Source of the DNA: Archangium violaceum Cb vi76
Lineage (GTDB): Bacteria > Myxococcota > Myxococcia > Myxococcales > Myxococcaceae
Length of the DNA stretch: 56,626 nucleotides
Reading direction: 5' to 3'
NCBI RefSeq assembly: GCF_000733295.1
Contig: NZ_JPMI01000197.1
Location: forward strand, 1 to 56,626
The notes under the pieces are model-generated. The model made no database searches, had not been told where the DNA came from, and worked only from the letters and a program-made list of their open reading frames with translations. Below, piece by piece: positions 16,509-24,880 of this stretch; position 1 is the first letter of the stretch, and each line of letters starts with the position of its first letter. Made by a program: the position numbers and the translations under genes.

Positions 16509-17480
16509 ATGTCCTCGTCCCCGCGTCCCTTCCTCGCCGTGATGTGGACCCTGGGCCTCCTCCTGTCGCCGGGGGCCCAGGCCACTCCAACCGCGGATGC
16601 CTTCGAGGCCTGGCTCCACCCCTCGACGCCGCCCGCGGATGGATTCGATCCGTTGCCGGCTCCCTCCCGCGCACCCGCGGGCAGCGAGGTCCGCGCCCTG
16701 GCCCACGGGCGTGTGGTGGCGGTGGATGCCAAGGCCCAATCGCTCACGCTGGAGCATCTCTTCTACGAGAACCACGAGTTGCTGCGCATCCGCGCGGAGT
16801 ACGCCCCGCTGGCGGAGCGGAAGCCGCGTCCGGGTGACACGGTCAAGCGTGGACAGGGATTGGGGCGGGTGGCCCCGAAGGGCCGGCTGTCGGTGACGCT
16901 GCATGGGGGCAAGCGCTTGTCGAACACCGAGGCCCGGAGCTTCCTCCAGGCGCGGGCGCGCTTGCCCCAACCCGCCCAGGAGCCCGTGCTGCTGCTCGTC
17001 TCACACACGGACCAAGCCATGCGGCTGTACACGCGGGGGCGGGAGCTGGCTCGGGTGGAGGTGGGCTTTGGCCAGGCCGAGGGCCGCAAGCAGGTCCGCG
17101 GGGACAACCGCACGCCCATGGGCATGTACCACGTGGTGCAGAAGCACCGGGGCACCTTCACGGGACCCTACGCCGAGTACTACGGCGGCCATTGGATCCG
17201 CCTGAACTATCCCAACACGTGGGACGCGGATCGGGGCCTCGCCGAAGGACTCATCACCCGCCAGGTGCGCGACCGCATCGCCCGCGCGTGGGCCGAGCGC
17301 AAACCCACCGAGAGTTCCACGCGCCTGGGCAGCGGCATTGGCTTCCACGGTTGGGTGGGGCCGTGGACGCGGGAGGAGACGGGCGGCCGGCTGTCCTGGG
17401 GATGCGTGGTGATGCACACACCGGACATCACCGCCCTCTACGAGAAGATCCCAGAGGGCGCCATGGTCGTCCTGTTCTAG
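16509..17480 (+). CDS. L,D-transpeptidase (YkuD) with degenerate LytM-like N-terminal domain
   Basis: A 323-residue exported protein; signal peptide about 1-26 (hydrophobic run ending GAQA). Residues about 55-130 follow the M23/LytM strand order (EVRALAHGRVVAVD, then HLFYENHELLRI, then a PGDTVKRGQGLGRV turn) but lack the zinc residues, so this looks like a non-catalytic wall-binding LytM relic. The C-terminal half is a YkuD domain with H280 (FHGWVG) and the catalytic cysteine in SWGCVVM (C299). YkuD enzymes form 3-3 crosslinks, attach proteins to peptidoglycan or, in variants, cut. The gene starts 4 bases after the M23 gene, so the two are translated from one message. Whether it protects self wall or alters target wall is unknown. 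Confidence 0.88.
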   Translation: MSSSPRPFLAVMWTLGLLLSPGAQATPTADAFEAWLHPSTPPADGFDPLPAPSRAPAGSEVRALAHGRVVAVDAKAQSLTLEHLFYENHELLRIRAEYAPLAERKPRPGDTVKRGQGLGRVAPKGRLSVTLHGGKRLSNTEARSFLQARARLPQPAQEPVLLLVSHTDQAMRLYTRGRELARVEVGFGQAEGRKQVRGDNRTPMGMYHVVQKHRGTFTGPYAEYYGGHWIRLNYPNTWDADRGLAEGLITRQVRDRIARAWAERKPTESSTRLGSGIGFHGWVGPWTREETGGRLSWGCVVMHTPDITALYEKIPEGAMVVLF

Positions 17481-17490
17481 CGGGGGTGCT

Positions 17491-18351
17491 TCACTTCCAT
17501 GCCGCGGCGTGCTGCCGGGCGAACGAGGCGAAGGTCATTGGCGCACGGCCGGTGACCTTCCGCACCGCGTCCGTCACCTCGCCGGCGTAGCCCGCCTTGT
17601 CGATGGCGTGCAGCTCCATCATCGCATCCACCAGCCCCGCCGGCATGCCCATGTCGAGCATGGCCTTGTTCGCGGCGGCCTCCGGCACGTCCACGTAGTT
17701 CGCCTTCTTGCCGGACACCTCGGCGATGGTGGCGGCGGCCTGGCCGATGGTGATGGCCTCGGGGCCGGTGAGGTTGTAGGCCTTGTTCTCGTGGCCGCTC
17801 GAGGTCAGCGTGGCGGCGGCCACCGCCGCGACGTCCGAGCCCGCGATGAAGCTGCACGCGCCCTGGCCCCAGGGCAGGTAGATGTTCCCGTCCTTGCCCG
17901 GGGGATAGAAGTTGATGAAGTTCTCCATGAAGTTGTTGGGCCGCAGGAAGGTGTACGTCAGGCCAGAGCCCGAGATGTAACGCTCCAGGGTGCGGTGCCA
18001 CCGGCCCAGTTGGATGCCGGGCTCGACGTCCGCGCCCATGGCCGACAGCTTGACGATGTGCTTCACCCCCGCGGCCTTGGCCAGGTCGACGAGCCGCGCG
18101 CCCAGGTCCACCTGATCCGGCGTGAAGGGCGTGACGAGGAAGAGCTTCTCCACGCCCTCCACGGCCTTCTGGATGAGCTCCGGCTTCGTGTACTCGAAAT
18201 CGATGGGCGTCACGTTGCCGCCCTCGAGGGACTCGGCCTTGGCCGCGCTGCGGACGGCCACGCGCACCGTCACGTCGCTGCGGCCCTTGAGCGCGGACAC
18301 CACCTGCGAACCGATGGTGCCCGTGGCACCCGTCACCAGAATCGTCGCCAT
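17491..18351 (-). CDS. NmrA-like NAD(P)-binding SDR protein
   Basis: A 286-residue atypical short-chain dehydrogenase of the NmrA/HSCARG type. The N-terminus MATILVTGATGTIGSQV holds the TGxxGxxG dinucleotide-binding motif. Typical family features follow: VRSAAKA after the second strand, FLVTPF, KLSAMGAD and FLRPNNFMEN. There is no YxxxK catalytic pair in the classical place, as is usual in this group, whose members act as redox sensors or as quinone/azo reductases. The ATG is preceded by a GGGGAG ribosome site. Its end lies 10 bases from the convergent L,D-transpeptidase gene, without room for a real terminator. Substrate unknown. Confidence 0.92.
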   Translation of the reverse strand: MATILVTGATGTIGSQVVSALKGRSDVTVRVAVRSAAKAESLEGGNVTPIDFEYTKPELIQKAVEGVEKLFLVTPFTPDQVDLGARLVDLAKAAGVKHIVKLSAMGADVEPGIQLGRWHRTLERYISGSGLTYTFLRPNNFMENFINFYPPGKDGNIYLPWGQGACSFIAGSDVAAVAAATLTSSGHENKAYNLTGPEAITIGQAAATIAEVSGKKANYVDVPEAAANKAMLDMGMPAGLVDAMMELHAIDKAGYAGEVTDAVRKVTGRAPMTFASFARQHAAAWK

Positions 18352-18659
18352 GTCTTCTCCCCTGTTTGACTGACTGCGGAGAGGACGTTACCCCGAGAGG
18401 ACGTCCGGGCACGGTGCCTTCTGCTCGTGTGACAACCCGCGCTCACCTGTGGACCACCGGGAGCGCCAATGCAGGGAGAGCGAACCCGGCTTCGTTCCCA
18501 GCGTCTGCCCGGACTACATGAACAGCCGCGGGATCATCTGCCGTAGTTGGCGAAGATTCGAGCAGATGACTTGTTCTGCATCCCCTGGACGGCGGCTCGC
18601 ACATCGGAATAGGAAGTCGCCATCCACCGTGCATAGGAGATGATTGTCTTTGGCGATGC
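18352..18659. other. Intergenic region with possible coding remnant, 308 bp
   Basis: Separates the SDR gene from the sigma-54 activator (both minus). Bases near the SDR hold its ribosome site. On the minus strand from about 18660 down to a TAG at 18514-18516, one frame reads plausibly (LLCTVDGDFLFRC, then EQVICSNLRQLRQM) with lower third-position GC than neighbouring genes, and no proper start because it emerges from the end of the activator gene. It may be a relic of a small gene. Nothing else was recognised. Confidence 0.3.
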
Positions 18660-20051
18660 CTACTCCTGCTCGTTGTCGGCGGGAGCGGAGAGGGCGTGGC
18701 GCTCGAGCAATCGCCGGAGCTGCGTGCGGTGCATGCCGAGCGCCCGGGCCGTGGCGGCCACATTGCCGCCGCTCTGTCGCAGTGCTTCCTCGATGCGCGT
18801 CCGCTCGTCCGTGTCGAGCGGCTTCGCCCGCGACGGCGCTTCCTTCGGGGGCTCCCGGTGCTCTGGTGGTGGAGAGGGTGGGGCAGGGACCGACGCCGCG
18901 GCGCCGAACGCGGTGCCGGCACTCGGGCTCAGGTGGCGGGCCTCCACACGCGGGGACTCCTGCATGAGCGCCGCCTGGATGGCGCTACGGGCCTCGACGA
19001 GCAGCTCCCGGATGTTGCCCGGCCAGGGCCGCATCAGACATGCCTCCACGAAGGACAGGTGCAGCGTCAGTTGGGGCGCCACCTGCCGCACCTCGCGGTG
19101 GAGCAGCAGGGCGATCTCCTCGGGGCGTTGGCGCAGGGGCGGCAGCGTCACCTCCGGCCGGCCGATGCGGAAGTACAGATCCTCCCGCAGTCTTCCCGCC
19201 GCCACGAGGGCGCGCAGGTCCCGGTTGCTCGCGGAGCAGATGTGGATGTCCACCTGCTTGGGTTTCGCCGCTCCGAGCGAGAGGACCTCCTTGGTTTCCA
19301 GCGCCCGCAGCAGCTTCGCCTGCACCGCCAGGTCCAGCTCCACCACCTCGTCGAGGAAGATCGTCCCGCCGTCCGCCGTCTGGAGATAGCCCGGCGCATC
19401 GGCATCGGCCCCCGAGTAGGCGCCGCGCTTGGCGCCGAAGAGCAGCCGCTCGGCGATGCTCTGGGGAATCGCCGCGCAGTTGACGGCCACGAAGGGGCCC
19501 GTGCCGCGTGGACCGTTCTCATGGAACGCGCGCGCCACGCCCTCCTTGCCCGTGCCGCTCTCGCCGTGGATGTGCAGCGGGAACCCGAGCCGGGCCGCGC
19601 GGGAGACCTCGTCGAGCAGCCCCTGCAGGGCCGGGCCCCGGATGAAGCCCTCGCGCGTCACCACGCCACGCTGCTCCAGGGGATGCACATCCGCGCCAGG
19701 CACGAAGAGCGAGTCCCCCATGCGGATGACCCGCTGCACCTCGCGGGGCGTGTTGGCGGGCACGGGCTCCCCATCCACGAAGGTGCCATTCTGGCTTCCC
19801 AGATCGGTGACCCAGAAGCGCCGCCCGTCGAAGTGGATCCGCGCATGGCGGCGCGACATCCGCGGATCCTGCGCCTCGCCCAGCGCCGGCGAGCCCCGTC
19901 CCAGCTCCAGTTCTCCATTCTTGAGAGGCAGGGCCACCGCCATCGCCGTCCCCGCGGCGAACAGCCGCATCAGGCCCGGGACTCGCTCCACGGCGGCATT
20001 CTTGCCATTCAAAATTCCGCTCGGCTTGAGGGTCGACCCGTCCTGTTCCAT
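18660..20051 (-). CDS. FHA-domain sigma-54-dependent transcriptional activator
   Basis: A 463-residue bacterial enhancer-binding protein. An FHA domain (about 35-120: ELGRG, MSRRHARIHF, DLGSQNGTFVDG) replaces the usual receiver, so it should sense phosphothreonine from a Ser/Thr kinase. The AAA+ domain (about 135-370) has Walker A GESGTGKE (K169) and Walker B GGTIFLDE. The sigma-54 contact loop reads GAYSGA (210-215) instead of GAFTGA. A Pro-rich linker leads to a Fis-type helix-turn-helix (about 415-455; NVAATARALGMHRTQLRRLL). FHA-type enhancer-binding proteins are numerous in myxobacteria. A TATAAT box lies 8 bases before the ATG and no Shine-Dalgarno is visible, suggesting a leaderless message. 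It is divergent from the ADYC-like lipoprotein gene. Confidence 0.93.
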   Translation of the reverse strand: MEQDGSTLKPSGILNGKNAAVERVPGLMRLFAAGTAMAVALPLKNGELELGRGSPALGEAQDPRMSRRHARIHFDGRRFWVTDLGSQNGTFVDGEPVPANTPREVQRVIRMGDSLFVPGADVHPLEQRGVVTREGFIRGPALQGLLDEVSRAARLGFPLHIHGESGTGKEGVARAFHENGPRGTGPFVAVNCAAIPQSIAERLLFGAKRGAYSGADADAPGYLQTADGGTIFLDEVVELDLAVQAKLLRALETKEVLSLGAAKPKQVDIHICSASNRDLRALVAAGRLREDLYFRIGRPEVTLPPLRQRPEEIALLLHREVRQVAPQLTLHLSFVEACLMRPWPGNIRELLVEARSAIQAALMQESPRVEARHLSPSAGTAFGAAASVPAPPSPPPEHREPPKEAPSRAKPLDTDERTRIEEALRQSGGNVAATARALGMHRTQLRRLLERHALSAPADNEQE

Positions 20052-20059
20052 GCGCGCGC

Positions 20060-20065
20060 ATTATA
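20060..20065 (-). promoter_or_regulatory. -10 box TATAAT of the FHA activator gene (leaderless start)
   Basis: On the minus strand a perfect TATAAT is followed by GCGCGCGC and then the ATG of the activator gene. Standard geometry places the transcription start 1-2 bases before, or at, the start codon. No matching -35 hexamer is seen 16-18 bases upstream. Confidence 0.55.
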
Positions 20066-20076
20066 AGCCGGTGTGT

Positions 20077-20095
20077 CTGGCACGGCTCGTTGTGT
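20077..20095 (+). promoter_or_regulatory. Weak sigma-54-like -24/-12 candidate
   Basis: CTGGCACGG (20077-20085) matches the -24 half of sigma-54 promoters exactly. The expected TTGC at -12 is only GTTGTG, about one base too far away. It points toward the ADYC-like lipoprotein gene, 215 bases off. Listed only because the divergent gene is a sigma-54 activator. A TTGACG at 20194-20199 is an alternative, sigma-70 like -35 box with no good -10. Confidence 0.2.
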
Positions 20096-20309
20096 CAGCA
20101 CCTGTGCCTGGTGTTGTGCCACTCCGTCTGCCGTCGAGCGTCTCCCGGCTCGACGTGCGCGGTATGTGCCCGGGATTGTTCGGCCTCTGTGTTTTGACGT
20201 GCTGGCATGCCTTTGGCTAAGCCGCCTGCCAACCAGTGTTCGCGGTGGCGCGGGTGGGTTCGCGGCAGGGGGGAGCCCGCCCGTGCCGCCGCACGAGGGG
20301 GAGGTCATC

Positions 20310-21569
20310 ATGGATATGGAGACGACGAAGACACAGCGAGTGGGTACCCGCGAGGGCAGCGGGCGGTGGTCTGCATGGCTCATCTGTATGGCCCTGGTGA
20401 CGGTGGCCAGCGGATGCGGCGCGTGCCAGCAGGTGATCCGGCCGGCGGAGCCCACCACGGGCCCGGTCTCGACCTGCCCTGGTGGGCCCCTCTGCGGCAT
20501 CGACAAGGCGCTGATCGCGGGAATCACCGTGACCGACGAGTGCCCCACGGGGAATTGTGACCCGGGTGGCAATGGCAACGCCAAGGGCCTCTACACCGCC
20601 GAGGGCGGCAACTACTGCTTCATGGTCGGCGACACGAAGTACTTCTGCCCGGAGGCCTTCGTCCACAGGCCGAAGGGGCTCATGCTCTCCGTCCGCTATC
20701 TGAACGGTGTGTTTGGCGTCGTCGAGTTTCCGGTCGAGGCCAGGCTCGCGTCTGATTCCTCTCCTGTGTACATGCTCGCGGTCGAGGGAGACCGGACCCA
20801 GCTCACCCTCAAGTACCGGCAGAACGGCGTGGAGCACACCTTGACGGGCGCCGACGTGAGCAAGGTGATCCTCAGCCTCAAGTCCATGCCGATGGGACAT
20901 GGAGACGCGACCCAGCTCATCTCCTACGACATGCGGTTCGTCACCGAGCAGAAGGAGAAGACCGCGCAGGATGGGGTGTACCGCTACAGGCTCAACTACC
21001 GGGAAGTCCGTCCGGGCAACAACACCTGGCTCCGGCACTGCGCGGGGGATGACGAGACCGTCGTCTCCTTCCTCCCGGGGCAGCGCGTCAGTGGCGCGAC
21101 CGGCTACGTCAAGGACGACGCCACCGTGGTCACCATGGGCTGCGAGCAGGGCTCCATCGTCACCTGCCTGGCCTGGGGTTACACGCCCTGGGATCCCGCC
21201 ACGGGCCTGCGGGACGAGACTCGCGACTACGTCTACCAGTCCTGCCTGCAGGCGAAGCGGGCCGCCTATTTCGTCGGCAAGGGGGACTGGCGCAGCTACA
21301 CGAAGCGCAACACGAAGATCTTCAGGCGGGACCAGTACGGCTTCGCCAGGCCACAGGATTCGTTCGAGGACGTCGAGGCCCTCTGGAGCCCGCTCGGCGC
21401 GGTGTGCCTCAACACGAAGAACCGCCGCCGTCCGACGGCCGAGCCCTGGCTCGGGCAGAATGAGAACAACCTGAAGACCTACGGCGTGGGGCCGTGCTCG
21501 CCCGAGGACTACACCCTTCAGGGGAAGGTCTTCACCGGCCCCGTGGAGGACCCGTCAACGCTGCCCTGA
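20310..21569 (+). CDS. ADYC-domain-like lipoprotein
   Basis: A 419-residue probable lipoprotein. The N-terminus has a basic segment, a hydrophobic stretch (WLICMALVTVASGC) and a lipobox-like VASGC, so Cys at about residue 36 would be lipidated. The C-terminal third has the layout I associate with the myxobacterial ADYC domain: a TCLAWGYTPW-like phrase, a conserved Cys-containing helix, then GDWRSYTKRNTKIF. The signature itself reads AAYF instead of ADYC. Function of the family is unknown. The start has a strong GGGGGAGG ribosome site and fits the signal peptide; the frame is open further upstream to 20073 but that part is not protein-like. Its end overlaps the convergent Ser/Thr kinase gene by 15 bases. 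Confidence 0.82.
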   Translation: MDMETTKTQRVGTREGSGRWSAWLICMALVTVASGCGACQQVIRPAEPTTGPVSTCPGGPLCGIDKALIAGITVTDECPTGNCDPGGNGNAKGLYTAEGGNYCFMVGDTKYFCPEAFVHRPKGLMLSVRYLNGVFGVVEFPVEARLASDSSPVYMLAVEGDRTQLTLKYRQNGVEHTLTGADVSKVILSLKSMPMGHGDATQLISYDMRFVTEQKEKTAQDGVYRYRLNYREVRPGNNTWLRHCAGDDETVVSFLPGQRVSGATGYVKDDATVVTMGCEQGSIVTCLAWGYTPWDPATGLRDETRDYVYQSCLQAKRAAYFVGKGDWRSYTKRNTKIFRRDQYGFARPQDSFEDVEALWSPLGAVCLNTKNRRRPTAEPWLGQNENNLKTYGVGPCSPEDYTLQGKVFTGPVEDPSTLP

Positions 21570-24500
21570 CTCCGCCTCGCGCAGCGGCGCTTCGTACTCC
21601 CGCCGCAGCAGCGGGTTGAGCTCGAGGGCCCGGGTGAGCGCGGCCCGGGCCCGCTGGACGGTGCCGGGGCGCTCCGCCTCGCGCATCGTCCGGGCCCGGG
21701 CCAGCAGCAATCCTCCATGCAGGGCATGGGCGTGCGCCAGGTTCGGGTCGAGCCGGAGTGCCAGCTCCACCTGCGCCAGCCCCTCGGAGATGGAGCCGGA
21801 CGCCTTGCTCGCGGGCAAGGCCTCCGCCAGCCGCCAGTGGACGCGCGCCAGTTGCTGGTGGGTCTCGTAATAGGGATACATCTCCACGGCGCGCCGGGCC
21901 TCCGCGAGCGCCTGCTGGAGCAGCGGCAACTCCGGCTGTCCCCGCCGCTTCGCCCACTCCGCCTCCGCCAGGGCGAGCCTCGAGCCCACCAGCCGGCACT
22001 CGACCCAACCGGAGTCATGGCGGTAGGCCTCGGCCAGGGCCCGCCGTCCCGCCTCGAGCGAGGCCGTGGGCTCCTGGCCCTCGCGCATCGCGTGCTCCAC
22101 CTCCACCAGGTGGCCCATGGCGCGGTAGAGCGGGGTGCGCCCGTAGGTGGCGTTGATGGCCGCGGAGCGCTCCAGGTATTGGAATGCCCGCTCCAGTACC
22201 GGACGCGGGTCTCCGCCGCTGGCGACGAGGTAGCGCGCGAGCGTCAGCTCCGTGAGGGCCACCTGGTTCAGCGCCAGGAAGTAGTTGCCATCGAGCGCGA
22301 GGGCCCGCTCGCCCGCCTGGAGCGCCTTGTCCACGTCCTCCTGGGGGCTGCGCCCGCGCGAGAACTCGTATACCGCCCTCGCGCCGTACAGTTCGATCAG
22401 GTTCGTGTGCGCCAGGAGGTACGACGGGTCGCTGCGCGCCGCCTGGTTCAAGTGGTGCTCGGCGCGGGCGTAGGACTCGCGGGGATCCTCGCCGTGCTCC
22501 CGCTCGTGGTTGCCCTTCCAGCGGTAGACCTGCGCGAGGTCGTTGTGCCCCCACGGGTACTCGGGTTGGAGCTCCAGTGCCTTGCCCAGCCAGGAGATGG
22601 CCGCGTCCCACGAGGCATCCGGCGCCGCGCCCTCCCGCGCCAGCCGGAGCGCGCGCATGAAGTGGCTGTAGCCCAGCATGTCGTAGGCGTACACGTCTCG
22701 AGGGTTCAGCTTCACGGCGCGTGCGGCGGTGGCGGTCCACTCGGTGAGGATGGGCTCCGGGTCCAGTCCGCCCTTCTCGAAGTTCATCAGCCGGTACCAC
22801 TGCATCAGCACCTGGGCCTTCTTCGTGTACCCCGAGGCGCGCAGCGGTGAGGCGTGGAGGCCCTTGTCTCCCGTCTCCAGCGCGCGCTCCAGCGAGGCCT
22901 TGCGCGAGCGTCCCCGCCGCGAGTCGATCACCGACTGCTGCAACCACACCTCCGCGAGCGCCTCGTAGTTGCGCGCGTCGCTCCGGCCGGACTCGATGGC
23001 CTGCTCATACAGGTGGCTCGACTGCTCGAGCCCGGTGCGTGCCGGGTCGTACTCGCCCTTCTCCAGGTGCTCCATGGCGCGGGTGTAGGCCACGTCACCG
23101 GCGAGCTTCCGGGCCTCGTACACCCAGGGCGTCTCCGCCGCGGCCTGGGCCGCGAGCCGTGCCGCCGCGTCGTAGTCCCGCCGGTAGAAGGCGATGAGTC
23201 CCTCCAGGTAGCGGGGCGATTCCAGGTCCAGGTCCCTGCTGCGCTCGAGCGACTGGAGCGCCGGCTCCAGGTACTGCTTCTCCAGGGCACGCTGCCGTTG
23301 GGCCACCCACTCCTTGCCGCCGCTGTTGCGCGCGTCCTCCAGTGCCTGGTGGTACAGCTCGCCGAGCACGCGGCCTCGCGCGTAGTGCAGCTCGGGCGAG
23401 TCGACGCCCTTCTCCCGCGCGCGCGTCAGCTCCTCGTGGGCCCGCTCCAACTCGTGCATGGCCAGGTAGCCGCGCCCCAGCGCGTAGTGCACGAGCCCCT
23501 CACCCTGGCTCCCCAGCTCATGGGGCTGCGAGGCGAGCCGCGTCATCCGCTCGCGGACGAGCTGCTGCTCCCGGCTGGTGTCGTGCAGGGGCAGGGTGTA
23601 GGCGGCGCGCAGGAACCATTCGATCTCCTTCACCTGTTGCCCGAGCTGTCCGGCCAGCCGGGCGCGTTCCTCGGAGCGTTGCCGGGTGGTGCGGGCCTCC
23701 AGCCACGAGCGCGCACCGAAGGCGGCGAGGACGAGGATGCTCGCCAGGGACACCGCCGAGACGGCCACCAGGGTCCGGTGCTTCCGTGCCCGCAGCCGCA
23801 GCCGGTACGCGAGGCTCGGGCGCTGTCCGAGGATGGGCTCGCCGTCGATGTAGCGTCCGAGGTCCTCGGCGAGGGCGCGGGCGGAGGCGTAGCGCTGCTC
23901 GGGCTCCTTGTTCAGGCTCTTGAGGGTGATGGTCTCCAGGTCGCCCGGGAGCTGGGGCACGTGTGTGCGCGGGGCGGGCGGCTCCTCGTGGAGCACCTTC
24001 TGCAGCGTGCCCATGAGGGAGTCGCCGGTGAACGGGACCACGCCGGTGAGCAGCTCATAGAGCGTCGCGCCCAGGCTGTAGACATCCGAGCGGCGGTCGA
24101 TGCCGCGCACGTCGCCGCGGGCCTGCTCCGGTGCCATGTACGAGGGCGTGCCCATGAGCGCCCCCGTCTGGGTGAGGCCGTGCCCCTGACCGATGTCGTA
24201 CGCGAGGCCGAAGTCCATCACCACCGGGAAGCAGCGCCCGTCCTCGCCGCGCTCGACCATGATGTTGGAGGGCTTGAGGTCCCGGTGGATGACGCCGAGC
24301 CGGTGTGCTTCGTGGATGGCCTCGGCGACCTCCTTCATCACCTGCACCTTCTCGGGCAGGGACATGCCCTGGGCCGCCTTGTCCAGCCGCTCGCCCCCGA
24401 TGAGCTGCATGGCGATATAGGCCTTCCCGGCTACGTCGCCGACCTCGTACACCTTGCACACGTTCGGATGATCGATGCGTGCCTGCGCGCGGGCCTCCTG

Positions 24501-24809
24501 GAGGAAGCGCATCACCTTGTCGGGGTCCGCCCCTCGGATGAACTTGAGCGCGACGACGCGGCCCAGGCGCCGGTCCCGTGCCTTGAACACCTCGCCCATG
24601 CCTCCGCTGCCCAGCGGTGAGAGGAACTCGTAACGGTCCCAGTGGGGGACCGGGAACTCCTCGCCGGGCCGAGCGGCAACGGGTACCGGGAGCTCCGCGG
24701 CCCGCGCCGTGCCTTCTCCCGGCAACGTGGGCTCCAGGAGGGGCGTGTCGACGCGTTCTGGCGAGAGGGTAGGCTCGAGCGTCGGCTCTTTCTTACCGGG
24801 ATTCGACAT
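21555..24809 (-). CDS. Ser/Thr protein kinase with TPR domain
   Basis: A 1084-residue transmembrane eukaryotic-type kinase. A Thr/Glu/Pro-rich N-terminal tail (about 1-50, with repeated EPTL) leads into the kinase domain (about 60-330): Gly loop LGSGGMGEV, catalytic HRDLKPSN (H175, D177, K179), MDFGLA and MAPEQARGD. All catalytic residues are intact. One membrane helix (about 343-365; TLVAVSAVSLASILVLAAFG) follows. The C-terminal 700 residues are TPR-like helical repeats, expected on the other side of the membrane as the sensor or scaffold. This is the common PknB-like myxobacterial architecture. The start (MSNPGKK) was chosen over a longer frame because the extension overlaps the upstream gene; the ribosome site is weak (AGGG). 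It lies 71 bases after the putative immunity gene. Confidence 0.93.
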   Translation of the reverse strand: MSNPGKKEPTLEPTLSPERVDTPLLEPTLPGEGTARAAELPVPVAARPGEEFPVPHWDRYEFLSPLGSGGMGEVFKARDRRLGRVVALKFIRGADPDKVMRFLQEARAQARIDHPNVCKVYEVGDVAGKAYIAMQLIGGERLDKAAQGMSLPEKVQVMKEVAEAIHEAHRLGVIHRDLKPSNIMVERGEDGRCFPVVMDFGLAYDIGQGHGLTQTGALMGTPSYMAPEQARGDVRGIDRRSDVYSLGATLYELLTGVVPFTGDSLMGTLQKVLHEEPPAPRTHVPQLPGDLETITLKSLNKEPEQRYASARALAEDLGRYIDGEPILGQRPSLAYRLRLRARKHRTLVAVSAVSLASILVLAAFGARSWLEARTTRQRSEERARLAGQLGQQVKEIEWFLRAAYTLPLHDTSREQQLVRERMTRLASQPHELGSQGEGLVHYALGRGYLAMHELERAHEELTRAREKGVDSPELHYARGRVLGELYHQALEDARNSGGKEWVAQRQRALEKQYLEPALQSLERSRDLDLESPRYLEGLIAFYRRDYDAAARLAAQAAAETPWVYEARKLAGDVAYTRAMEHLEKGEYDPARTGLEQSSHLYEQAIESGRSDARNYEALAEVWLQQSVIDSRRGRSRKASLERALETGDKGLHASPLRASGYTKKAQVLMQWYRLMNFEKGGLDPEPILTEWTATAARAVKLNPRDVYAYDMLGYSHFMRALRLAREGAAPDASWDAAISWLGKALELQPEYPWGHNDLAQVYRWKGNHEREHGEDPRESYARAEHHLNQAARSDPSYLLAHTNLIELYGARAVYEFSRGRSPQEDVDKALQAGERALALDGNYFLALNQVALTELTLARYLVASGGDPRPVLERAFQYLERSAAINATYGRTPLYRAMGHLVEVEHAMREGQEPTASLEAGRRALAEAYRHDSGWVECRLVGSRLALAEAEWAKRRGQPELPLLQQALAEARRAVEMYPYYETHQQLARVHWRLAEALPASKASGSISEGLAQVELALRLDPNLAHAHALHGGLLLARARTMREAERPGTVQRARAALTRALELNPLLRREYEAPLREAESGQR

Positions 24810-24880
24810 GGGCAGCGAACCCTGCTGTTGCCAGTGGGAGGTGTGGGGCGAGGCGGCGGGGAAGGAGGACGCCTCCTGCG

